16,483 nt of DNA, taken from positions 1-16,483 of the forward strand of contig CAADXT010000146.1 of NCBI GenBank assembly GCA_900753095.1, read 5' to 3'. Origin of the DNA: Eggerthellaceae bacterium. GTDB lineage: Bacteria > Actinomycetota > Coriobacteriia > Coriobacteriales > Eggerthellaceae. Each line of letters opens with the position of its first letter. Positions within the stretch are counted from its first letter, which is position 1. Below are positions 1 to 5,460 of this stretch, in pieces. The notes beneath the pieces are model-generated. The model was given only the letters and a program-made list of their open reading frames with translations. It was not told where the DNA came from and searched no databases. Both the position numbers and the translations under genes were made by a program.

Positions 1-266
1 GAATCGCCGATGTAGTCGGCAACCGCCTGAACCTCGGGCTGCACGTAATAATGCGCAAGGATAACCGCATCGCGCTCCGCCTTCAGCTGATTGATCCTTG
101 CCACCAAGTCGGGATTGGGAACCTGTGCGGCAAACGAGTTCAGCGGCGCCTCGCATGCGGGGCAATCGGCCCTGCCGCGAGGGTTCTGAGCACCCCCAGC
201 CCTCTCTTGCGGCGGCGATGCCTGCCCTTTTGCCTGATCCCCTTCAGTAGCTGCAACACTGCTCAT
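1..266 (-). CDS. nadA: Quinolinate synthase NadA, N-terminal part (runs off the left edge)
   Basis: NadA is a [4Fe-4S] enzyme that condenses iminoaspartate with dihydroxyacetone phosphate to quinolinate in de novo NAD synthesis. I translated this reading frame directly. It is open to the window edge, giving 88 full codons. Residues 51-88 read PNPDLVARINQLKAERDAVI then LAHYYVQPEVQAVADYIGD, which matches the first conserved block of NadA (LAHYYQxPEIQ...DxxGDS). The ATG at 266 has an AAGGGG ribosome site about 10 bases upstream and a good promoter behind it. The first ~48 residues are Gly/Ala/Gln-rich, include a CPAC (CxxC) at 35-38, and go beyond what NadA normally has before its core. The metal-ligand cysteines lie beyond the edge. 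Whether nadB or nadC follows cannot be seen. Family identity is confident; the extended N-terminus depends on the start choice. Confidence 0.9.
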   Translation of the reverse strand, partial: MSSVAATEGDQAKGQASPPQERAGGAQNPRGRADCPACEAPLNSFAAQVPNPDLVARINQLKAERDAVILAHYYVQPEVQAVADYIGD

Positions 267-301
267 GCGAATACGTCCCCTTCTTCCAAAATGCAAGGTT
301 T

Positions 302-362
302 ATGACGCAGTTTGTCATGGGCGGTAGTGTAGCACCGCTGTTTACACATGACAATTCATGTG
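302..362. promoter_or_regulatory. Inverted repeats over the nadA promoter, candidate operator
   Basis: Three symmetric elements overlap the promoter. CACATGA (345-351) and TCATGTG (356-362) form a perfect 7-bp inverted repeat with a 4-base centre across the -35 box. ATGAC (302-306) and GTCAT (314-318) form a second one at about +1 to +17. TTGTCATG (312-319) and CATGACAA (348-355) are perfect 8-bp complements that bracket the -10 box. This layout fits a dimeric repressor site. NAD genes are often controlled by NiaR, NrtR or NadQ-type repressors, but I cannot assign this sequence to any of them. Confidence 0.45.
326..354 (-). promoter_or_regulatory. Sigma-70-type promoter of nadA
   Basis: Read on the minus strand, TTGTCA (354-349) is followed by a 17-base spacer and TACACT (331-326). 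These match the vegetative -35 and -10 consensus at 5 of 6 and 4 of 6 positions with ideal spacing. Transcription would start near 318-320, leaving a leader of about 53 bases before the nadA ATG at 266. The promoter lies just downstream of the azlD terminator, so nadA looks like an independent transcription unit. Confidence 0.72.
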
Positions 363-392
363 ACAAGACAGTAAAGAACAAGCAGCGACAAG

Positions 393-423
393 AAAGGGCG
401 CCCAGCGAAGCCGAGCGCCCTTT
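393..423 (-). terminator. Rho-independent terminator after azlD
   Basis: AAAGGGCGC (393-401) and GCGCCCTTT (415-423) form a perfect 9-bp stem with a 13-base loop. On the minus strand the stem ends in CCCTTTCTT, a short U-rich tail. It lies 27 bases after the azlD stop, before the nadA promoter, so it closes the azlCD unit. The plus strand also ends in TTTT, but no plus-strand gene leads into it. Confidence 0.75.
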
Positions 424-449
424 TCGAAGGACAAAGATGATACGGCAAG

Positions 450-773
450 CTACACCAGCAGCAAAAGCCCATAGGTGCCCACGCCTACGATGATGCACCA
501 TACCAGCGATTTCGTTTTCACTGCAACGGCGACAACCGCAACAGCTGCGACAAGAGGGATGGCCGCTGGCCACAAGCCGGCATCGAACATCCCCGGGGAA
601 AGAAGGTCGTTTGCGATAAGCGCGGCAAACGCTGCAGGCGGAATGAACGCAAGCGCTTGGGAAAGCCACCCTGGAAGGTCGCGTCCACGCAAGGCGAACA
701 CGGGAACCACGCGGCAGATGAGAATGGTTATCGCGCAGGCGATGCCGATAAAGGCGAAATCACTCCACGACAT
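450..773 (-). CDS. azlD: AzlD-family branched-chain amino acid transport subunit
   Basis: This 107-residue protein is almost entirely hydrophobic, with about four membrane segments (near residues 5-22, 36-56, 66-84 and 88-106). That is the size and topology of AzlD/YgaH-type small subunits. The sequence CRVVPVFALRGRDLPGWLSQ followed by ALAFIPPAAFAALI matches the family pattern in which an Arg-x-x-Pro in helix 1 is followed by a conserved proline-rich second helix. AzlD pairs with AzlC in the inner membrane to export branched-chain amino acids or analogues. AzlC lies directly upstream and its stop overlaps this start by 14 bases, so translation is probably coupled. An AAAGGAGG site sits 6 bases before the ATG. 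Exact substrate is not readable from sequence; family call is strong. Confidence 0.88.
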   Translation of the reverse strand: MSWSDFAFIGIACAITILICRVVPVFALRGRDLPGWLSQALAFIPPAAFAALIANDLLSPGMFDAGLWPAAIPLVAAVAVVAVAVKTKSLVWCIIVGVGTYGLLLLV

Positions 774-1515
774 GGGCGCCCTCCTTTCGGGAAACGATCA
801 TGCCCGCCGCAACGCCGGCAAGCGCGCCGATAAGGATGGCTGGCCCGGTAAGGCCAACGCACTTGCACAGGAACACGCCAAGCACAGCGACCAAGCCGGC
901 CGCAACGTTCGATTTCGTGCCTTTCTGCGAGAATAGAAGGCATAGGAAGATGCTGGTCATGGCGAACGAGGCCAACGCCGTTGGCACGGTGAGCAAAGAT
1001 CCCAGGACCACACCCAGCACATTGGCCAACGCCCAGGTGGTTTCGCACAGAAGGTTAACCGCGGTTGCCTGCGTCACTTTCCACTTGCCGGAGCTGAACT
1101 TCCCCAGGTTAACGGCAAACGACTCGTCGGTCACCGTGGCACCGAACAGGAACGAAAGCGCCTTCGGGGTGTTGTGGCAAAAACGGGAAAGCGATGCGCC
1201 GTACAAAAGCTGACGCGTGTTCACCAGCGTGACCGATGCGATGATGGCAAGCGCAGGAGAGCCCGCAAGCCACATGTTGGGAATCATGTATTGGCCCGCG
1301 CCCGAATAGAACAACATCGAAAGCAGGAACACCTGCAGCGGGTCAAGACCAACCTGCTGGGCCAAAATGCCGCAGGGAACGCCGAGGAACACATAGCCAA
1401 TCATCACCGGGAACGCAGCGCTCAGCGGCGCCTTGATACGACCAATGCCGCGCGAAGGCTTCCCATCCTCTTCCTGCGCGGCAGCTTCATTTTGTTTCGA
1501 GTTCGTTTCGTCCAT
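760..1515 (-). CDS. azlC: AzlC-family branched-chain amino acid exporter, large subunit
   Basis: This 251-residue membrane protein has multiple hydrophobic segments and the AzlC hallmarks SGAGQY in the second helix region, the NTRQLLYGASL block, and TDESFA. With AzlD it forms a permease that exports leucine and related compounds, best known from Bacillus azlCD and Corynebacterium brnFE. The N-terminal ~28 residues are polar and charged, so they are cytoplasmic. I start it at the ATG at 1515 because the frame upstream of it to 1584 encodes an unlikely Cys/Trp-containing lead and has no ribosome site. The ATG at 1515 also lacks a Shine-Dalgarno, but an extended -10 promoter lies 10 bases upstream, suggesting a leaderless message. 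It overlaps azlD by 14 bases. No Lrp-type regulator gene is adjacent. Confidence 0.88.
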   Translation of the reverse strand: MDETNSKQNEAAAQEEDGKPSRGIGRIKAPLSAAFPVMIGYVFLGVPCGILAQQVGLDPLQVFLLSMLFYSGAGQYMIPNMWLAGSPALAIIASVTLVNTRQLLYGASLSRFCHNTPKALSFLFGATVTDESFAVNLGKFSSGKWKVTQATAVNLLCETTWALANVLGVVLGSLLTVPTALASFAMTSIFLCLLFSQKGTKSNVAAGLVAVLGVFLCKCVGLTGPAILIGALAGVAAGMIVSRKEGAHVVE

Positions 1516-1524
1516 AGCCAAGAC

Positions 1525-1533
1525 AATATACCA
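1525..1533 (-). promoter_or_regulatory. Possible extended -10 promoter for leaderless azlC
   Basis: On the minus strand TGGTATATT (1533-1525) fits an extended -10 box (TGnTATAAT, one mismatch). The downstream edge is 9 bases before the azlC ATG at 1515, so transcription would begin about 3 bases before or at the start codon. No Shine-Dalgarno is visible there, which agrees with a leaderless transcript. No clear -35 box is seen at 16-19 bases, and the match could be chance. Confidence 0.4.
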
Positions 1534-1595
1534 CTCGCAGCAAAACCCCGCAGAAATTACCCGCTCACCCTGTATTCGCAACATTTACAGGAGGC

Positions 1596-1792
1596 CATGG
1601 GGCGCTGCGTCTCGGGCTCCGCTTCCGCTTGTTTCGGTTCTTAAGAAATTGCTTTTAATGCAGTGAATGAAATCGCGGAGATCAGCTTGACGCATGGTTC
1701 ACCGCATCCTCGATCAAGTACCTGGGGCGATTTCTTTTCGGCAATTCCTTTCGAACCGCACTCCAGAGGAGCCCGAGACGCAGCGCCCCATG
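1596..1792. repeat. 197-bp imperfect palindrome with 25-bp perfect terminal arms
   Basis: This element fills most of the 349-base geneless stretch between dgt and azlC (1516-1864). Bases 1596-1620 and 1768-1792 are exact reverse complements (25 of 25). Moving inward, 1635-1652 pairs with 1741-1758 (15 of 18), 1669-1676 with 1727-1734 (8 of 8) and 1686-1690 with 1714-1718 (5 of 5). All are nested in order, so either strand can fold into one long hairpin of about 53 pairs. It encodes no protein I believe and contains no transposase. The arms begin with CATG, a self-complementary tetramer, so a CATG target duplication would be hidden inside the arms. It resembles a MITE or other small hairpin element. 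The remaining bases, 1793-1864, hold nothing I can identify beyond a weak 5-bp hairpin. Confidence 0.85.
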
Positions 1793-1864
1793 CCCACGAA
1801 CGGTTAATCAAATTCGCATTGTTGGACGAAACAACGAGTACGGTCTGCGATACAGCACAATAAA

Positions 1865-2905
1865 TCAGCGAAATGATTGAGGAACGAACATTTCCTTGAA
1901 GAAGCCGGTGGCGTAGCGATCAGTCATGCCAGCTACGTGATCGGTTACGGCGCGCAGAGGGTCGCCGCCGGAGATGGCGCGCAGCTCTTCAGGCACCTGG
2001 TCATAGTGGCGCACAAAGTAGTCGAACAAGTCTTCCACCAGGTGCTTTGCTTTACGCACCTCGGTCATAACGGGTTCGGCGGTATAGACGTTCTGGAACA
2101 AGAACTCGCGCAGCTCCATCATGGCATCCCATACCGGGTCGCTCATCTTGATGTCGTCTACCGCAGCAGATGTCTCGATCATGTCGTGCACCAAGGTCTG
2201 GATGCGCGCTGAATGGTTTTCGCCCAGCACCGCATGCGTCGAGGCGGGCAGTTCGGACTCCAGCAACGAGCCTGCGCGGATGGCGTCGTCGATATCATGG
2301 TTCACGTACGCTATGCGATCGGCGGTGGCCACGATTCGGCCCTCAAGCGTTTCGGCGCGTTGGGCACCGGTATGGCATACGATGCCGTCGCGAACTTCTG
2401 CGGTAAGGTTCAGCCCCTTGCCGTTGTTCTCGATAACATCTACCACACGAAGGCTCTGAACGTTGTGGCGATAGAGCGCCTGCCCCTCGGGCGATTCGGG
2501 GTCGATGCCCTTATGGCGCGCAAGGCACGCCGAAAGAGCCTGCTCCCCCACGTGTCCAAAGGGCGTGTGGCCCAAATCATGCCCCAAGGCAATGGCCTCG
2601 GTGAGGTCTTCGTTCAGCCCTAGGGCACGCGCGATGGTGCGCGCGATCTGGGCAACCTCAAGCGTGTGGGTAAGGCGCGTCCGGTAATGATCGCCTACCG
2701 GCGCCAAGAATACCTGCGTTTTATGGGAAAGGCGGCGAAACGCCTTTGTGTGCAGGATCTTGTCTCTGTCTCGCTGGTATTCAGTGCGATACAGGTCGGG
2801 CTCGCAAGAGCGCGCCCTTCCCTCCGTTTCATCGGAAAACGCCGCATCGTCGGAAAACCGTACGTGCTCCTGATCGGCCTGCTCTTCCCTGGATACCAGC
2901 TTCAT
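1865..2905 (-). CDS. dgt: dGTPase-like HD-domain deoxynucleotide triphosphohydrolase
   Basis: Dgt-type enzymes cut dNTPs to deoxynucleosides and tripolyphosphate, shaping the dNTP pool. The protein is 346 residues, near the length of the shorter dGTPase-like class and well below the ~505 of E. coli Dgt. The N-terminal signature is clear: DLYRTEYQRDRDKILHTKAF (37-56), then RRLSHKTQVF. HD-fold metal residues are visible as H80 (RLTHTLEV), H109-D110 (GHDLGHTPFGH) and D196 (ADRIAYVNHD). I start at the ATG at 2905, which has AAGGGGAG 5-6 bases upstream. A longer frame reaches 3022 but would overlap the preceding gene heavily. The zinc-ribbon gene stops 2 bases before this ATG, so the two are co-translated. 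Nucleotide specificity cannot be told from sequence, since many homologues are broad or allosterically activated dNTPases. Confidence 0.88.
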   Translation of the reverse strand: MKLVSREEQADQEHVRFSDDAAFSDETEGRARSCEPDLYRTEYQRDRDKILHTKAFRRLSHKTQVFLAPVGDHYRTRLTHTLEVAQIARTIARALGLNEDLTEAIALGHDLGHTPFGHVGEQALSACLARHKGIDPESPEGQALYRHNVQSLRVVDVIENNGKGLNLTAEVRDGIVCHTGAQRAETLEGRIVATADRIAYVNHDIDDAIRAGSLLESELPASTHAVLGENHSARIQTLVHDMIETSAAVDDIKMSDPVWDAMMELREFLFQNVYTAEPVMTEVRKAKHLVEDLFDYFVRHYDQVPEELRAISGGDPLRAVTDHVAGMTDRYATGFFKEMFVPQSFR

Positions 2906-2907
2906 GG

Positions 2908-3633
2908 CTACTCCCCTTCGACGATAAGCAGGCGACGGCACACCGGGCACGTCGCCAAAGGAGCCTGAGAGCGGATTTTGCTCATGCGGCTCGAATCGAA
3001 CGTATTGCGGCACGCGCTGCAAGCACCCTCATGAACCTCGGCCAAGGCAACGCCGCCGCAAGAGCTGTGCGTTTTCTCGTACACCTTCAGAAGGTCCTTA
3101 TCAACCTGCTCGGCCAGGGCAACGCGGGCCTTCTCGCCTTCCTCGATGGCAGCGCGAAGCGAACCGCCCACTTTCTGGAAGGAAGCGATAAGATCCTGCT
3201 CCTTGGCATCAAGCTCGGAAAGCGCCTGCATGATCTGCTTCATAACCGGATTGATCCTGTTGACTTCCTCTTCCACGCGGGAAAGCTCAAGCGAAACCTT
3301 TTCACGGCGCTTGCGCACCCCATCAAGATCGCGAGTATGAGCCGTTACGGCACGGTAATCGCCCTGTACCTGGGCAAGCGTTTCGGTGATCTCGTCCTGC
3401 TTGGCAGAAAGCTGCTCGTCTTCCTGGACGAACGCAGCAAGCTTGCCCTCAGCATCATCGAGCATGTCCTGAACCTGCACCTTGCGCTTGAGCACTTCTT
3501 CCTTCTTGGCACGCACTTCGAGGATTGCCTTTCGATGAGGAAGCTCCTTGAACTCCTTCTTGGCCGAAACAACCTTTCGATCCACCTCCTGCAACTTGCG
3601 GAGGGTTGCGATGTCGTGCTCGGTAGCGTACAT
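2908..3633 (-). CDS. Coiled-coil protein with C-terminal C4 zinc ribbon (CT398-like)
   Basis: This 241-residue protein has two parts. Residues ~5-185 are highly charged, rich in Glu, Lys, Arg and Gln with heptad-like spacing, so they form a long coiled coil. The C-terminus carries four cysteines in two CxxC pairs (C205/C208 and C229/C232), a zinc-ribbon (zf-RING_7 / C4-type family). Members related to chlamydial CT398 are described as possible nucleic-acid or protein-interaction factors, but no defined reaction is known. Its gene is very often next to a Nif3-like gene, as here: nif3 ends 42 bases upstream and dgt starts 2 bases after its stop. The ATG at 3633 has an AAAGG site about 11 bases upstream. 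No membrane segment or signal peptide is seen. Family assignment is good; biochemical role is unknown. Confidence 0.82.
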   Translation of the reverse strand: MYATEHDIATLRKLQEVDRKVVSAKKEFKELPHRKAILEVRAKKEEVLKRKVQVQDMLDDAEGKLAAFVQEDEQLSAKQDEITETLAQVQGDYRAVTAHTRDLDGVRKRREKVSLELSRVEEEVNRINPVMKQIMQALSELDAKEQDLIASFQKVGGSLRAAIEEGEKARVALAEQVDKDLLKVYEKTHSSCGGVALAEVHEGACSACRNTFDSSRMSKIRSQAPLATCPVCRRLLIVEGE

Positions 3634-3675
3634 GGGCGCACAGCCTTTCTTCTGGACTTGTCAACTGATTATCAA

Positions 3676-4557
3676 CTATCGCCTGGTAGATTCAGGCGTA
3701 TACCAATTGTTGCTCTGGTCGATCATGGTAATGCAAGATTCGGCCACGCCCGCCTCCGCAGCGTAGGCTGCAAGCAAAGCGCACAACGGGAACTCGGAAA
3801 CATCGTGCCCCAGCTCGATGATGGCCAAACCGGAAAGCGCTGCATCCAACGCTTCATGATACTTTATCTCGCCGCAGACGAGGCAGCCGATGCCCTGATC
3901 GAGGCACATCTGGGCGAATGATCCGGCAGAGCCGCCGCTGGTCACAATGCGAGAAAGAAGCCTATCGGGCGAGCCCCATACACGTGGGTACGTGCCGAAC
4001 ACGGAGACACAGCGGGCGCTGAGGTGGCGCAAGGTAAGCGGCTCATCGCTAGCAGAAGGGGCGCAGATGCGGCCAAAGCCCTTGTTCTTCGCCCCCGGCA
4101 ACGGATCGAGCACGCCTAGAGGCGCCAAGCGAAGGAGCGTCGGCAGCGCATCAAGCCCCGCTGTGGAGACGTCGAGTGCCGTGTGGAAGGAGATGACGCT
4201 GATGCCCAACTCGCAGGCGCGGCGCACCACGGCGCCTGGCGTATGCCCCGCCGCAGCCTGGGGCATGAAAGAGGTTGGCGCGTCGAGGAGCACCGGGTGA
4301 TGCGTCAGCAAGACGTTGGCACCATGGGCATGCGCCTCTTCCAGCGCCGCAATGGTCGGGTCAAGGGCAACGGCGACCCCGCGCACGGTGTCCATGGGGT
4401 TGCCCACAAGCAGGCCCGTCCTATCCCACGAGCAGGCGTCTGCCGCAGGCATTTTCTGCAAAAGCGCACGCTCAAGCTCGCCCACCACCATCATGCGATC
4501 GCTCGAGGCCAAATCACCTGCATCGGATTTCTTAAGCGAAACAACTTCCTCTGCCAC
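3676..4557 (-). CDS. Nif3-like dinuclear metal-centre protein
   Basis: Members of this family (YqfO, YbgI; often labelled GTP cyclohydrolase 1 type 2 homolog) are toroidal proteins with a two-metal site. Their true reaction is unsettled. Metal-site blocks visible here are THHP (H86, H87), SFHTALD (H125, D129), CGEIKYHEALD (H234) and ELGHDVSEF (H251, E255). The core begins at about residue 22 (MMVVGELERALL) and SWDRTGLLVG matches the family's W-DNxGLxVG. With the GTG start at 4557 it is 293 residues, near the short-family size of about 250-280 and without the extra inserted domain of long members. I prefer this GTG because AAGGAG (4572-4567) is 9 bases upstream. The ATG at 4566 directly abuts that site, which is too close. 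It follows the PHP gene by 25 bases and precedes the zinc-ribbon gene. Confidence 0.87.
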   Translation of the reverse strand: MAEEVVSLKKSDAGDLASSDRMMVVGELERALLQKMPAADACSWDRTGLLVGNPMDTVRGVAVALDPTIAALEEAHAHGANVLLTHHPVLLDAPTSFMPQAAAGHTPGAVVRRACELGISVISFHTALDVSTAGLDALPTLLRLAPLGVLDPLPGAKNKGFGRICAPSASDEPLTLRHLSARCVSVFGTYPRVWGSPDRLLSRIVTSGGSAGSFAQMCLDQGIGCLVCGEIKYHEALDAALSGLAIIELGHDVSEFPLCALLAAYAAEAGVAESCITMIDQSNNWYTPESTRR

Positions 4558-4566
4558 GGTAAACAT

Positions 4567-4572
4567 CTCCTT
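4567..4572 (-). promoter_or_regulatory. Ribosome binding site deciding the Nif3-like start
   Basis: AAGGAG on the minus strand (4572-4567) touches the ATG at 4566 with zero spacing but lies 9 bases before the in-frame GTG at 4557. Normal spacing favours GTG as the start codon. Confidence 0.6.
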
Positions 4573-4582
4573 GCAACATCGG

Positions 4583-5392
4583 TTACCCCAGGGCGATGGT
4601 TCTGCGGTCCCCGCCGGGAACCACCACGGTAACCTCGCGGTACCCTGCTTCGTACATCCAACGATACCCCGCCTCGATGCTTCTATCCACATCGGTTACC
4701 GTATGGGCATCTGTGCCAAGCGTGCAGGGAACGCCCGCACGGCAAAACTCGCGAAGCAGCCCCTGGCTTGGGAACATCTCCTCGCATGCATAGGTTAGCC
4801 CCGAGGTGTTGACCTCGATCATGCGGCCCGATTCACGGGCGGCTTCGGCGGCCCGGCGGTAAAGGGGCGAAGGATCGAACGAGGCCTTCCTGCCGAACTT
4901 CTTCACCAAATCGGGGTGGGCCATAACGGTAAAGGGAGCGCTCGACGTAACCGCCTCGCACCACACCTCGAAATAGCGGCGCCAGATGTAGTCGGCACCC
5001 ACCTCATCCCAGTAGCCACGCTGAGCCGGATCGTCGAACGGCCACAGATCAAGGAAATGCACCGAGCCCAAGATGATGTCGAAGGGTTCGAACGCATCGG
5101 GGGCGAACGTGCGGTCCTCCCCGTCGCCCAGCCAATCGAGCTCGCAGCCCACCAGCACCTCAATATCGGGGTACTTGGCGCGCTGAGCCAAGATGCGCTC
5201 GAAGTACTCGGGCAGGCGCTCAGCGTGCATCGAGACGAAATCGCGCGTATCGACTTGAGGCGTAAGCGGATAATGCTCGGTTACGGCGATGTTCGATATG
5301 CCCACTTCGTGCGCATGGGCAATAAGCTCTTCAATAGGAGCATGGCCGTGGTTGGTCATGTCGGTATGGGTATGTTGGGTTACCAATTCCAT
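4583..5392 (-). CDS. PHP-domain phosphatase, histidinol-phosphatase (HisJ/HisK) type
   Basis: PHP enzymes use a trinuclear metal site to hydrolyse phosphomonoesters. HisJ-type members remove phosphate from L-histidinol phosphate in histidine synthesis. At 269 residues this matches the family length. All four PHP motifs are visible: HTHTD (H7, H9, D11), TEHYP (E39, H40), CELDW (E84), GSVHFLD (H112), then MAHPD (H159) and GTDAH (D228, H230). The GSVHFLD and CELDW forms are typical of the histidinol-phosphatase branch. The ATG at 5392 has CAGGAG 7 bases upstream. No other his gene is in the window, so the specific substrate is an inference. It leads a tight cluster with nif3, zinc-ribbon and dgt genes, starting only 22 bases after a terminator hairpin. 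Confidence 0.82.
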   Translation of the reverse strand: MELVTQHTHTDMTNHGHAPIEELIAHAHEVGISNIAVTEHYPLTPQVDTRDFVSMHAERLPEYFERILAQRAKYPDIEVLVGCELDWLGDGEDRTFAPDAFEPFDIILGSVHFLDLWPFDDPAQRGYWDEVGADYIWRRYFEVWCEAVTSSAPFTVMAHPDLVKKFGRKASFDPSPLYRRAAEAARESGRMIEVNTSGLTYACEEMFPSQGLLREFCRAGVPCTLGTDAHTVTDVDRSIEAGYRWMYEAGYREVTVVVPGGDRRTIALG

Positions 5393-5414
5393 GTGTCTAC
5401 TCCTGAAACGTTGA

Positions 5415-5438
5415 AAAGGGCACCCTTAGGCGCCCTTT
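5415..5438 (-). terminator. Rho-independent terminator after the cysteine desulfurase gene
   Basis: AAAGGGCACC (5415-5424) pairs with GGCGCCCTTT (5429-5438), giving nine pairs with one A/C mismatch around a CTTA loop. The minus-strand transcript then continues as TTTTCAAC, a short U-tract. The hairpin lies 22 bases after the desulfurase stop at 5461 and only 22 bases before the PHP gene start at 5392. Confidence 0.75.
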
Positions 5439-5460
5439 GTTTCCGCGATGATGCATCGAT

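Noticed and set aside
1591..1643. Plus-strand AGGAGG followed by a 15-codon frame starting at the ATG at 1597
   Set aside because: The spacing between AGGAGG and ATG is only 2 bases, and the frame lies inside the palindrome arm. The protein has no recognisable character. I take it as chance.
1663..1863. Plus-strand 66-codon frame over the palindrome and its flank
   Set aside because: It has no ribosome site, its composition follows the hairpin structure, and it is antisense to the local gene direction.
3634..3680. TTGACA and GATAAT-like words between nif3 and the zinc-ribbon gene
   Set aside because: The two words are in the wrong order for a promoter (the -10-like word is upstream of the -35-like word on the minus strand).
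2746..3921. Long plus-strand frame of 391 codons opposite dgt, the zinc-ribbon gene and nif3
   Set aside because: It is a mirror of three well-supported minus-strand genes and shows no domain motif.
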